In this document: positions 43,929 to 53,404 of the stretch, one piece after another | Position numbering within the stretch: position 1 is the stretch's first letter | Layout of the letters: each line of letters starts with the position of its first letter | DNA from: Skermanella sp. TT6 | GTDB taxonomy: Bacteria > Pseudomonadota > Alphaproteobacteria > Azospirillales > Azospirillaceae | Direction of reading: 5' to 3' | Assembly (NCBI RefSeq): GCF_016653635.2 | Contig: NZ_CP067420.1 | Span: 4,180,001 to 4,244,000, forward strand | DNA length: 64,000 nucleotides | Notes under the pieces: generated by a model | The model's input: only the letters and a program-made list of their open reading frames with translations | Databases searched by the model: none | Told to the model about the DNA's origin: nothing | Translations under genes and position numbers: made by a program

Positions 43929-45122
43929 TCACGGCGCCGTGACCAGACCCAGTCCGCGGTCCGCCGGGTCCGCGTCCGACAGGAAGACCTCGGTGCGGGC
44001 CGACGCCAGGATCTTCGCCGTGACGGCCGACGCGGCGATCCGGGCCGGGGCGCCGCCCATCGCTTCCCACCAGAGCGCCGCGACGCCCGCGACATGGGGG
44101 GTCGCCATGCTGGTGCCGTTCAGGGCGACCAGCCCGCCGCCCGCGCGGGCCGACAGCACGTTGACGCCGGGGGCGCTGACCTGCGGGAAGCTGTTGGAGA
44201 AGGGCGCCACGCCCAGGGAGGCCCCGGTCTGGCCCCCGATCTGGCCCAGCGCGCCGACCGAGATGATGCCCTGCGCCGCCGCCGGGATCGACACGGCGAC
44301 CTCGAAGTCCCGGTTCTGGTCGCGCCGGCTCTCGTTGCCCGCCGCGGCCACCAGCACGGTCCCGGTCGAGAAGGCGGCCCGCGCCTCGACCATCTCCATC
44401 AGCGCGTCGAACATGCGGAGATTGCCGCGGTATCCCTCCAGCGCCACGGAGGTCGCCAGTTCCGGCGGCCAGCCGTCCGTTACCAGCCGGGCGACCAGCC
44501 CGGGAAAGTCGAAGCCCAGCGACATGGAGATCACCTGGGCGCCCTCCTGGACCGCCCACTGGATGCCCCGGAAGATCATGTCGCTGTTGCCGCTGCCGTC
44601 GTCGCCCAGCACCTTGCCGATCAGGGCCCGATCGACGCCGCGGGCGACGCCGATCCGCGTGCCGTCCACGTCGCGTCCGAAGATCGTGCCGGCGCAGTGG
44701 GTGCCGTGCCCCTGCCTGTCGCCGTTGCCCGACCCGGAGAAATCCTCCTGGACCACTTCCATCCCCTCGAAGGCCGGATGGGCGGCGTCGATTCCGGTGT
44801 CCAGCACCGCCACCGTGACACCGGCCCCGCTGAAGGCCGAGACGTCGGCCCGGACCGCGCCGATGCCCCAGGCCTGGGTCGCGGCCTCCGCCTCCGGGAC
44901 CTCGAACGGCCGGACCAGCGCGATCGGCATGATCGGGGCGATGCCGCGCACTCCCGGATCGCGGGCGACCTCCCGCACCTGGCGCGAGGTCAGCCGGGCC
45001 ACGTCGATCATCGGCTCGGGCGGGATGGCGGCGGCCCCCCGGCCGAGGCTCCGGGCGCGGCGCTCGAACGGCTCCGCGGTTGCCAGGGGAGATAGATTTC
45101 GCAGGATCGCATAATTTCGCAT
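43929..45122 (-). CDS. Subtilisin-like serine peptidase (S8)
   Basis: 397 residues. The catalytic triad is visible: Asp in VAVLDTGID, His in GHGTHCAGTI and Ser in NGTSMATPHVAG; the oxyanion Asn is in VAAAGNESR. About 100 residues precede the domain and may form an inhibitor-like propeptide (REVARDPGVRGIAPIMPIAL). No Sec signal is seen, so it acts inside the cell or leaves by another route. AGGAGGA lies 9 bases before ATG at 45122; the longer frame upstream is a shadow of the pcs gene. Confidence 0.9.
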   Translation of the reverse strand: MRNYAILRNLSPLATAEPFERRARSLGRGAAAIPPEPMIDVARLTSRQVREVARDPGVRGIAPIMPIALVRPFEVPEAEAATQAWGIGAVRADVSAFSGAGVTVAVLDTGIDAAHPAFEGMEVVQEDFSGSGNGDRQGHGTHCAGTIFGRDVDGTRIGVARGVDRALIGKVLGDDGSGNSDMIFRGIQWAVQEGAQVISMSLGFDFPGLVARLVTDGWPPELATSVALEGYRGNLRMFDALMEMVEARAAFSTGTVLVAAAGNESRRDQNRDFEVAVSIPAAAQGIISVGALGQIGGQTGASLGVAPFSNSFPQVSAPGVNVLSARAGGGLVALNGTSMATPHVAGVAALWWEAMGGAPARIAASAVTAKILASARTEVFLSDADPADRGLGLVTAP

Positions 45123-45238
45123 GGGTATGCTTCCTCCTACCACGACTCTACCGACCGGCACCCAGAGTCCCACGACTCCGGGCCGGGTTGTCCATTGGTC
45201 AAACGGACTTGGCAGAAAGAGAGGCCCTCGCCGGCCGG

Positions 45239-45976
45239 TCAGCCGCCGCGGGCGTATCCCAGCACGGTCCGCCAGGCGCAGATGCCGGTGAACCAGGCGG
45301 AGGCGACGATCCAGGGCACCATCAGCACCAGCGGGTCGTCCGGCTGGCCCAGCACGAGCAGCAGGCTGCTGACCATCCAGACCGCCGTCATCGCGATGTT
45401 GACCGGCATCAGGTGCGGCACCCGGAAGGGATGGACGAACTTGGCCGTGGTGAAGGTCATCAGGGCGAAGAAGGTGATCAGGGCGAAGGTGACCGCCGGG
45501 TCCAGGTCCAGGATGAAGAGGTACAGGGCCACGACGTTCCAGACCGCCGGGAATCCCACGAAGTAGTTGTCGTTGCTCTTCATGTTGACGTTGCAGAAGC
45601 AGTAGAGCGCCGACAGCAGGATGAAGGCGACCGCCACCAGTTCCAGCGGCCCCGGAAGGGGGATGAACTTGTAGATGAAGATCGCGGGGATGAACACATA
45701 TGTCAGATAGTCGATCACCAGGTCCAGGATCGCCCCGTCGAAATTGGGCAGGACCCGCTTGACCGAGAATTTCCGGGCCAGCGTCCCGTCCACCCCGTCG
45801 ACCAGGAGCGCCGCGCCGAGCCAGAGCAGGCAGCCCTTGGCATTGTTGTCCACCAGCGCCAGCAGGGCCATCAGCCCGAGCACCACCCCGCTCGCCGTGA
45901 CGGCGTGGACCACCCAGGCGGCGGCCTTCTGGACGTGGGAATAAGGCTCGGTCACTTCGGTCATCCTGGAAGTCAT
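45239..45976 (-). CDS. pcs: Phosphatidylcholine synthase
   Basis: 245 residues, about eight membrane helices. The CDP-alcohol phosphotransferase motif is seen as DGVDGTLARKFSVKR followed by FDGAILDLVIDYLTY, with the spacing D-G-x2-A-R-x(n)-G-x3-D-x3-D; the long insertion and YLTYVFIPAIFIYK are typical of Pcs. It condenses choline with CDP-diacylglycerol in the inner membrane, a route mainly of host- or plant-associated bacteria. ATG at 45976 has AGGTGG close upstream; ATG at 45964 and TTG at 45988 are alternatives. Confidence 0.9.
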   Translation of the reverse strand: MTSRMTEVTEPYSHVQKAAAWVVHAVTASGVVLGLMALLALVDNNAKGCLLWLGAALLVDGVDGTLARKFSVKRVLPNFDGAILDLVIDYLTYVFIPAIFIYKFIPLPGPLELVAVAFILLSALYCFCNVNMKSNDNYFVGFPAVWNVVALYLFILDLDPAVTFALITFFALMTFTTAKFVHPFRVPHLMPVNIAMTAVWMVSSLLLVLGQPDDPLVLMVPWIVASAWFTGICAWRTVLGYARGG

Positions 45977-46322
45977 TTCCACCTGCAAATCTCCGCACCG
46001 GCCTCACGCCAAGCGCTTGCTACTTCTTCAGCCTGGTCTCTTCGGGGCCGCATCGGTTTCATGATCGGCTTCTGGGCCAGGTTCGCGGGCTCATGGCCTT
46101 TCAGGGACGGCGACAAGATCCTTCTGGAACATACGGCGGCGGCTGAATGTTCAATCGCCGTGCCGTAAACCGGATTCGCCATAGTAACGTCACGCGGCAG
46201 CGGAGTGAAGGGATGATCCGGTCCCTGCCCTTCTGCCCGGGCGAATCGCTCCGGCGGCACGCCCGAAAGCGTACGCCTAGCCGCCCGGGCGGCGAAACTC
46301 AATTGCCGGAAAGGGGGAGAGG
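45977..46322. other. Intergenic region upstream of pcs; no gene supported
   Basis: A minus-strand frame passes through but lacks a ribosome site and family features. The stretch near 46130-46200 is more AT-rich and may contain the pcs promoter. Nothing else is recognised. Confidence 0.3.
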
Positions 46323-46553
46323 TCACTTCTTTCCGAACAGGCGCCTCAGCAGTCCGGACTGCTCCTGGCGTTCGGCGTCCTTGATCTCGAGCCACTCGTC
46401 GACCAGCTCGGCGGCCTGCCAGTTGCCGAAATAGCGTACGCAGTCGACCCCGGACATCAGCCGGACCTTCTGCTCGCCCAGCCGTTCCAGCCGGTCGCGA
46501 AGCCGCCGCCGGTCGTCCTCGGTCAGGACGGCATGGCCAAATCGTGGTTGCAT
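46323..46553 (-). CDS. Small conserved-looking hypothetical protein
   Basis: 76 residues, mostly helical and charged: LTEDDRRRLRDRLERLGEQKV, then CVRYFGNWQAAELVDEWLEI and the tail LLRRLFGKK. GGGGAG lies 5 bases before ATG at 46553. No signal or membrane segment. It ends in a basic-hydrophobic helix that might touch the membrane. Family not recognised. It lies 43 bases after the udgX stop on the same strand, so it may be part of that transcript. Confidence 0.65.
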   Translation of the reverse strand: MQPRFGHAVLTEDDRRRLRDRLERLGEQKVRLMSGVDCVRYFGNWQAAELVDEWLEIKDAERQEQSGLLRRLFGKK

Positions 46554-46596
46554 CGTCACTCCCCGTCGATAACCGGAGAATGCCACCGGCCGGCGC

Positions 46597-48006
46597 TCAC
46601 GGCGTCATCGCAAAAGAGGTAGCAAGCCTCAGATCGGTGACGAAACGATCGTACTCCGCCGCCTTGGCAGCGGGATCGGGCAGCCGGAGCAGGAAGGAGG
46701 GGTGGACGGTCAGCAGCATCGACCGGCCCTCCTCCAGCCGCAGGACCGCGCCGCGCTCGCGCTGGACCGCGACCTCGCGGCGCAGCAGCGCCCGGCCGGC
46801 CGTGGCGCCCAGGGCCACGATCAGGCGCGGGCGTACCGCGGCGACTTCCTCCTCCAGCCACCAGCGGCAATGCTCGACCTCGCCGGCGTCGGGCTTCTGA
46901 TGGATGCGGCGCTTGCCCCGCGGCGTGAACTTGAAATGCTTGACCGCGTTGGTGACGTAGCAGTCCGACCTCACGATGCCGGCCTCGGCCAGCGCCCGGT
47001 CCAGCACCTGCCCGGCCGGCCCGACGAACGCCCGCCCGGCCAGGTCCTCCTGGTCCCCGGGCTGCTCGCCCACCAGCATCAGCCGCGCCCCCATCGGCCC
47101 CTCGCCCGGGACCGCCTGGGTCGCGTCCCGCCAAAGCGTACAGCGCCGGCAGGCCTGGAGACCGCCCTCGCGCTCCGGCGCCCGGACGGACGGCACCGCC
47201 TCGGCCCAGCGCCCGGACTTCGGCGCCGGCAGGGTCACGCCGCTCTCGACCATGGCGGCGGCCCTGCGGCCGGCATCGCGGATCAGCGGCGCGATCAGCC
47301 GCGCCTCGGGCAGGTTGTGCCAGTATTTCCGCGGCATCTCCGACTGCATGGCCGCGATCTTCAACCGGGCCGGGTTGAAGATGCTGGCGTAGTAGCTGCG
47401 CCAGTAGTCCTCCAGCGCGTCCTCGTCTGGCACCTCGGCCCGGCTGGCGCCGGGGGTGAAATGCAGCGTCTCCCCGTCCCAATGGACGCTGCGGTCCGGC
47501 GTCAGGATCGACCAGGCCATGTTGGCGAACCGGCGGGCGAAGAACGGCGCCGCGCGCTCCACGATGAAGTGGTCCGGCTCGAACCAGGCGAGGTAGTGCC
47601 CTTCCCGCTCGCGGAACCGGACGAAGGCGTGCATCTTGTGGATGTCGCGCCGGATCGCCCGCGCCATCGTCTCCGCCCGGTGGACCTCCCGGTCCGACAC
47701 GATCTCCAGCAGCTTCGGCTCCCCATGGGTCAGCCGCCAGAGCAGACTGTAGAGCAGCGCGAAGCGCGCCGGGTCGCGGTGGCAGACGACCGTCTCCGCC
47801 AGCTCCAGGAAGTCCTTCGGCACGGTGAACGCCCGGTTCCGTACCGCATCCGGAACGACCGGCGCCGCCGCGTCGCCGAACAGTCCCGCCTGCGCGCCCA
47901 CGCGCCAGTCCACCGCCTCCGGCCGGGCGTCGGCCAGCACCATCCGCCGCGCCGCCGCGCGCCAGCCTTCGAAATCCACGGGATGGGCCAGGTCGACCGC
48001 GTGCAT
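46597..48006 (-). CDS. udgX: UdgX-type uracil-DNA binding protein fused to an N-terminal TIGR03915/DUF4130 domain
   Basis: 469 residues. The N-terminal half (to about 240) is the DUF4130 type often paired with a radical-SAM protein (FARREREGHYLAWFEPDHF-like FREREGHYLAWFEPDHF, FARRFANMAWSILTPD). The C-terminal ~200 residues are a family 4-like uracil-DNA glycosylase: four probable Fe-S cysteines (from CRRCTLWRDATQ on), VGEQPGDQEDLAGRAFVGPA and HPSFLLRLP. The KRRIHQKP loop is the UdgX hallmark; its His forms a covalent bond to the deoxyribose at uracil sites in characterised UdgX. ATG at 48006 has GAGG upstream. 7 bases downstream of the radical-SAM gene. Confidence 0.9.
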   Translation of the reverse strand: MHAVDLAHPVDFEGWRAAARRMVLADARPEAVDWRVGAQAGLFGDAAAPVVPDAVRNRAFTVPKDFLELAETVVCHRDPARFALLYSLLWRLTHGEPKLLEIVSDREVHRAETMARAIRRDIHKMHAFVRFREREGHYLAWFEPDHFIVERAAPFFARRFANMAWSILTPDRSVHWDGETLHFTPGASRAEVPDEDALEDYWRSYYASIFNPARLKIAAMQSEMPRKYWHNLPEARLIAPLIRDAGRRAAAMVESGVTLPAPKSGRWAEAVPSVRAPEREGGLQACRRCTLWRDATQAVPGEGPMGARLMLVGEQPGDQEDLAGRAFVGPAGQVLDRALAEAGIVRSDCYVTNAVKHFKFTPRGKRRIHQKPDAGEVEHCRWWLEEEVAAVRPRLIVALGATAGRALLRREVAVQRERGAVLRLEEGRSMLLTVHPSFLLRLPDPAAKAAEYDRFVTDLRLATSFAMTP

Positions 48007-48013
48007 GGCGGCC

Positions 48014-49237
48014 TCAGGCGAACAGCGGCAGCGCCAGCTGTGCCGGCCGGGGCGCCAGCCTCTGCCGCAGGTCCAGCCGATCCAGCAGCGAGCGCCCGAC
48101 CTGCGGGTCCGCCGTGGTGACGAAGGGCGCCACCTTGGCGACCTGCACCCGCAGCCGCCCCAGGTCCTCCAGGCGTACGGCCTTATGCTTCCTGATCGAC
48201 AGCAGCCGGTCCACCGTACGTACGCCCATGCCGGGCACCCGCAGCAGGCTTTCCCGGTCCGCCTTGTTGACATCGACCGGGAAGCGATGGCGGTTGACCA
48301 GCGCCCAGGCCAGCTTCGGGTCGATCTCCAGGTCGAGCAGCCCGCCGTCCGGCACGATCTCCCCCGCGTCGAAGCCGTAGAACCGCATCAGCCAGTCGGC
48401 CTGGTACAGCCGGTGCTCCCTGACCAGCGGCGGCGCTCCCGGCGGCAGGCTGGAGCTGCCGTCCGGGATCGGGCTGAAGGCGGAGTAATAGACCCGGCGC
48501 AGCCGGTACCCGGTATAAAGCCGGTCGCTGGTCGCCAGGATGCCCCGGTCGTCGGTCCCGTCGGCCCCGACGATCATCTGGGTGCTCTGGCCGCCGGGCG
48601 CGAAGCGCGGCTCGCGCGGGCTCGACTTCGCCTCCTCGATCCGAAGCCGCAGCCGGCCCATGGAACGCCGGATCGCGCCCGCGTCCTTCTCCGGCGCCAG
48701 CCGGTCCAGCGAGGGCTCCGACGGCAGCTCGATGTTGATGCTGAGCCGGTCGGCATACAGTCCCGCCTCGGCCAGCAGCTCGGGCGAGGCGTCGGGGATC
48801 GTCTTCAGGTGGATGTAGCCGCGGAACCCATGATCCTCCCGAAGCATCTTCGCCACCCGGACCAGCTGCTCCATGGTGTAATCGGGGCTCTGGATGATGC
48901 CGGAGCTGAGGAAGAGCCCTTCGATATAGTTGCGCCGGTAGAAGCCCAGGGTCAGCCTGACCACCTCCTCCGGCGTGAAGCGGGCCCGGCGGACATTGCT
49001 GGACCGCCGGTTGACGCAGTACAGGCAGTCATAGACGCAGAAATTGGTCAGCAGGATCTTCAGCAGCGAGATGCAGCGCCCGTCCGGCGCATAGGCGTGG
49101 CAGATGCCCATGCCCTCGGTCGAGCCGATCCCGTCCTTGGTCCCGGCGGAGGTCTTGCGGTCCGACCCGCTCGACGCGCAGGACGCGTCGTACTTCGCCG
49201 CATCCGCCAGGATCTCCAGCTTCTCTCGCAGTTCCAT
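48014..49237 (-). CDS. Radical-SAM putative DNA modification/repair protein (TIGR03916 type)
   Basis: 407 residues. The radical-SAM cluster is C-x3-C-x2-C in TNFCVYDCLYCVNRRSS. The TIM-barrel follows with LFLSSGIIQSPDYTMEQL and GYIHLKTIPDASPELL. The C-terminus has a helix-hairpin-helix (LLRVPGMGVRTVDRLLSI), a DNA-binding element. Found in many bacteria next to the TIGR03915/UdgX gene, as here; the reaction is unknown. It is the first gene of the pair. Confidence 0.9.
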   Translation of the reverse strand: MELREKLEILADAAKYDASCASSGSDRKTSAGTKDGIGSTEGMGICHAYAPDGRCISLLKILLTNFCVYDCLYCVNRRSSNVRRARFTPEEVVRLTLGFYRRNYIEGLFLSSGIIQSPDYTMEQLVRVAKMLREDHGFRGYIHLKTIPDASPELLAEAGLYADRLSINIELPSEPSLDRLAPEKDAGAIRRSMGRLRLRIEEAKSSPREPRFAPGGQSTQMIVGADGTDDRGILATSDRLYTGYRLRRVYYSAFSPIPDGSSSLPPGAPPLVREHRLYQADWLMRFYGFDAGEIVPDGGLLDLEIDPKLAWALVNRHRFPVDVNKADRESLLRVPGMGVRTVDRLLSIRKHKAVRLEDLGRLRVQVAKVAPFVTTADPQVGRSLLDRLDLRQRLAPRPAQLALPLFA

Positions 49238-49314
49238 TTTCCCGCCCGCACTCGTTCACATAATGTTCTAGTGCGAGCGGGTCTCCGGTCAAGGGGAAGC
49301 GGGGTCTTCTCCGA

Positions 49315-50403
49315 TCAGCCCCGGATCTTCTCCAGCCCCTTCCAGTCGAACTCGATCCCATGCCCCGGCCGCTCAGGTGCTACCGCAACGCCGTCCTCGA
49401 TCCGCAGCGGCTCCGCGATGTAGCGGTCCAGCCCGAAGCCGTGGGCCTCCAGGAAGGACCGGTTCGGGCAGGCTGCCAGCAGATGGACCGTCACGTCATG
49501 GGCGCCGTGGCTGGTCACCGGCAGGTTGAAGGCTTCCGCCAGGTGCGCGATCTTCATGAAGGGCGTGATGCCGCCGCAATTGGTGACGTCCGGCTCCGGA
49601 TAGGTCACGCCGCCGCCGGCGATATAGAGCTTGAACTCCCACAAGCTCCGCAGGTTCTCGCCGGCCGCGATCGGCAGCCCGCCCTCGCGGACGATGCGGG
49701 CATGGCCCGCCGGGTCGTCCGGGATGGTCGGCTCCTCCAGCCAGGTCAGGTCGAAAGGCTGGAGCGCCCGGGCGGCGCGGATCGCCTCGTCCACGCCCCA
49801 CTTCATGTTGGCGTCCACCATCAACGGGAAGCCCCGGCCCAGATGCTCCCGCATCGCCGCGACCCGCTCGACGTCCTCGAACAGATCCCGCCGCCCGACC
49901 TTCATCTTGATCGCCCGGAACCCCTTGGCGAGGTTGTCGTCGGTCTGGCGGAGCAGCGCGTCCAGCGGAAGCTCCAGGTCGATGCCCCCGGCATAGCACG
50001 GCACTTTGGCATCGTAGCCGCCCAGCAGCCGCCACAGCGGCAGCCCGGCCCGCCGCGCCTTCAGGTCCCACAGGGCCATGTCGAAGGCCGACAGCGCCAG
50101 CACCGTGGGGCCGCCGCGCCCGCCATAGTGGAGCGCCCACCAGGCCTTCTGCCACAGCCGCTCGATCGCGTCGGCCTCCTCCCCCTGCATCAGCTCGGGG
50201 ATCTCGCGGGTTAGCACGGAATCGACGGCACCGCCGTTCCGGCCCACGGTGAAGGTGTATCCCGTGCCCTCCGCCCCGTCGGCATCGCGCAGCCGGACGG
50301 TGTTCAGCTCGAAGGCCTTCATCTCGCCATGGGTGCTGTCGGTCAGCACCACCGGCAGCGGGATACGGTAGAAGCCGGGTTCGATCGATGTCAGCCTAGC
50401 CAT
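49315..50403 (-). CDS. Enolase-superfamily sugar-acid dehydratase (mandelate racemase/muconate lactonizing group)
   Basis: 362 residues. N-terminal capping domain, then a TIM-barrel with base K-x-K in IKMKVG, metal ligands in VDANMKW (Asp), WLEEPTIPDD (Glu) and AAGENLRS (Glu), and the second base His in TSHGAHDVT. K-x-K plus His fits the mandelate-racemase subgroup, which mostly dehydrates aldonic or aldaric acids. The substrate is unknown. Last gene of a sugar ABC importer operon, 6 bases after the ATPase gene, so it should act on the imported compound. Confidence 0.88.
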   Translation of the reverse strand: MARLTSIEPGFYRIPLPVVLTDSTHGEMKAFELNTVRLRDADGAEGTGYTFTVGRNGGAVDSVLTREIPELMQGEEADAIERLWQKAWWALHYGGRGGPTVLALSAFDMALWDLKARRAGLPLWRLLGGYDAKVPCYAGGIDLELPLDALLRQTDDNLAKGFRAIKMKVGRRDLFEDVERVAAMREHLGRGFPLMVDANMKWGVDEAIRAARALQPFDLTWLEEPTIPDDPAGHARIVREGGLPIAAGENLRSLWEFKLYIAGGGVTYPEPDVTNCGGITPFMKIAHLAEAFNLPVTSHGAHDVTVHLLAACPNRSFLEAHGFGLDRYIAEPLRIEDGVAVAPERPGHGIEFDWKGLEKIRG

Positions 50404-50409
50404 TGGTCC

Positions 50410-51474
<1,065 letters not shown>

Positions 51475-51501
51475 GATTGCTCCCCCGAATGTCGGTCACG
51501 C

Positions 51502-52353
51502 TCAGCTCTTCACCGCGCCCGCGGTCAGGCCGGAGACCATGTAGCGCTTGAAGGCGTAGTAGATCGCCGCCGGCGGCAGCGCATAGATCAGCCCGGTGGT
51601 CATCAGCAGCTCCCACGGCGAATCGTCCGCCGCCAGGAAATTGCCGAGCGCCACCGGCAGGGTGATGTCGGTGTCGCGGGACAGCAGCAGGAAGGCGTAG
51701 AGATACTCGTTCCAGGCCAGCAGCAGCGCATAGGTCCCGACCGCCACTAGCGACGGCGTCATCAGCGGCAGATAGACCAGCCGGAACAGCTGCATCGGCG
51801 ACGCCCCGTCCACCACCGCCGCCTCGTCCAGCTCGTAGGGCAGCTTGTCCGACGCCTGCTTCAGCACCCAGATCGCGTAGGGCGAGGCCACCGTGACCAT
51901 CGCCAGGATCAGCGCCCACTTGCTGTTGAGCAGCCCGTAGATCCCCATGGTCCGGTACATCGGCACCGCCAGGAAGGCCGCCGGGATGAAATAGGTGAAC
52001 AGCGCCAGGTTCATCACCGTGCGCCCGCCCTCCACCTTCAGCCTGCTGATCGCGAAGGCCGCGAAGGTCGCCACCAGCAGGGTCAGCACCCCGGTCGCGA
52101 TCGCGACGATCAGCGAATTGGCCAGCTGCTGCCAGAAGTGGATCAGGAAATAATGGTCCTGGTTCAGCACGATCTCGAAATTCCTCAGCGTCGGCTCCTC
52201 CGGCCAGATATTGCCGGAGAAGGCGGCGTCCCGCGGCGAGATCGCGAACAGGAACAGGTGGTAGATGGGCAGCAGGGTCCAGATCAGGACCGGGATGCCG
52301 ATCAGCAGAAGCTTCGCCTCGCCCGCGATCCCCGCCAGGGAAAATCTCGTCAT
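51502..52353 (-). CDS. Carbohydrate ABC transporter permease (MalG type)
   Basis: 283 residues with six membrane helices. The EAA loop that docks the ATPase is seen as LPYELDEAAVVDGASPMQLF. The C-terminal segment LIYALPPAAIYYAFKRYMV and terminus SGLTAGAVKS are standard for the MalG group. GAGG lies 8 bases before ATG. 13 bases after the MalF-type gene. Confidence 0.93.
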   Translation of the reverse strand: MTRFSLAGIAGEAKLLLIGIPVLIWTLLPIYHLFLFAISPRDAAFSGNIWPEEPTLRNFEIVLNQDHYFLIHFWQQLANSLIVAIATGVLTLLVATFAAFAISRLKVEGGRTVMNLALFTYFIPAAFLAVPMYRTMGIYGLLNSKWALILAMVTVASPYAIWVLKQASDKLPYELDEAAVVDGASPMQLFRLVYLPLMTPSLVAVGTYALLLAWNEYLYAFLLLSRDTDITLPVALGNFLAADDSPWELLMTTGLIYALPPAAIYYAFKRYMVSGLTAGAVKS

Positions 52354-52366
52354 TTGGCCAGCCTCA

Positions 52367-53239
52367 TCATTTGGAAAGCCGCCTCATCATGAAGTAGACC
52401 AGCGGAAGCACCAGCGGCAGAGCCGTGACGATCGCCGCCATGGACAGGTTCACCTGGTCCAGCCGCAGGTACCGGATGCCCAGCGTCGCCAGCACATGGG
52501 TCAGGTCGGCCGGCCCGCCGCCGGTCAGCAGGTAGACGCTGTTGAAGTCGCCCAGCGTCCAGATCATCGACAGCACCGTGCAGGTCACGTACAGCGTCTT
52601 CATCGACGGCCAGGTGACGAACCGGAACTGCTGGACCGAGCTCGCCCCGTCCACCGACGCCGCCTCGTACAGGTCCTTGGAGATCGCGAGCCGGCCGGAC
52701 AGCAGGATCAGCGTCCAGAACGGCAGGCTCTTCCAGATATGGACCAGGATGGAGAAGGTCAGGCCCAGCGTCGGGTCGTTCAGCCAGTTCGGCCCGTCCT
52801 CGGCCGTGAACCGGAAGATCAGCTGGTTGATCACGCCCCATTCCGGGTTCAGCATGAAGCGCACGGACAGGATCGTCGGGATCGACGGCACCGCCCAGGG
52901 CAGGATGAAGATCAGGGACAGCCAGCGGATCCAGATCCGGTCGTGCAGGAAGAACCCCGACAGCAGCAGCGCCACCATCATCTTCAGGTTCACGCCGATC
53001 AGCAGGAAGACCAGCGTGTTGAAGATCGATCGGACGAAGATCGGGTCCTCGAACAGCTGGACGTAGCTCTGGGGGTCCCGCGCCAGCCAGAACCCGTAGC
53101 AGACGGGATAGACCACGAAGAACAGGAAGACCAGGACGTAGGGCACCAGCAGGATGGTGCCCCAGACCCGCGTGGACGACCAGCCCCGCCGCTTCGGCGG
53201 GGCCCCGGCATCCGTTTCGGAAACCGCAATCGTGTTCAT
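52367..53239 (-). CDS. Carbohydrate ABC transporter permease (MalF type)
   Basis: 290 residues from ATG at 53239 (MNTIAVSETDAG). Six helices after a short cytoplasmic N-terminus; the EAA loop reads SKDLYEAASVDGASSVQQF. Its periplasmic loop after TM1 is short, unlike E. coli MalF. A hairpin repeat lies in the 165-base gap to the binding-protein gene upstream. A longer frame to 53299 exists but is not supported by a ribosome site. Confidence 0.92.
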   Translation of the reverse strand: MNTIAVSETDAGAPPKRRGWSSTRVWGTILLVPYVLVFLFFVVYPVCYGFWLARDPQSYVQLFEDPIFVRSIFNTLVFLLIGVNLKMMVALLLSGFFLHDRIWIRWLSLIFILPWAVPSIPTILSVRFMLNPEWGVINQLIFRFTAEDGPNWLNDPTLGLTFSILVHIWKSLPFWTLILLSGRLAISKDLYEAASVDGASSVQQFRFVTWPSMKTLYVTCTVLSMIWTLGDFNSVYLLTGGGPADLTHVLATLGIRYLRLDQVNLSMAAIVTALPLVLPLVYFMMRRLSK

Positions 53240-53305
53240 CGCGTCCGCCGTGATGGTGGGATAAGAAATGAAAGCCCGTTCCGGATGCGGCACCGGCACC
53301 TGCGA

Positions 53306-53392
53306 GGGAAACCGGGGTCAGACCACCATTTCCCTCGAACTTTCCTGGACTTCGACGCTTCGGGGAAATGGTGGTCTGACCCCCGATTTCCC
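53306..53392. repeat. Hairpin repeat element, copy 3, inside the sugar ABC operon
   Basis: Arms of ~29 bases at 53306-53334 and 53363-53392, nearly perfect (one extra C and one substitution in the right arm), with the GGTCAGACCACCATTTCC core. It lies between the binding-protein gene and the MalF-type gene. This is the position of the REP between malE and malF in E. coli, which raises binding-protein mRNA relative to the permeases; a like role is inferred. Confidence 0.85.
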
Positions 53393-53404
53393 GGTCCCTG
53401 GCAG

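Noticed and set aside
45973-46395. 140-codon minus-strand frame between pcs and the small hypothetical gene
   Set aside because: No ribosome site, composition like noncoding DNA, and it overlaps the better-supported small gene.
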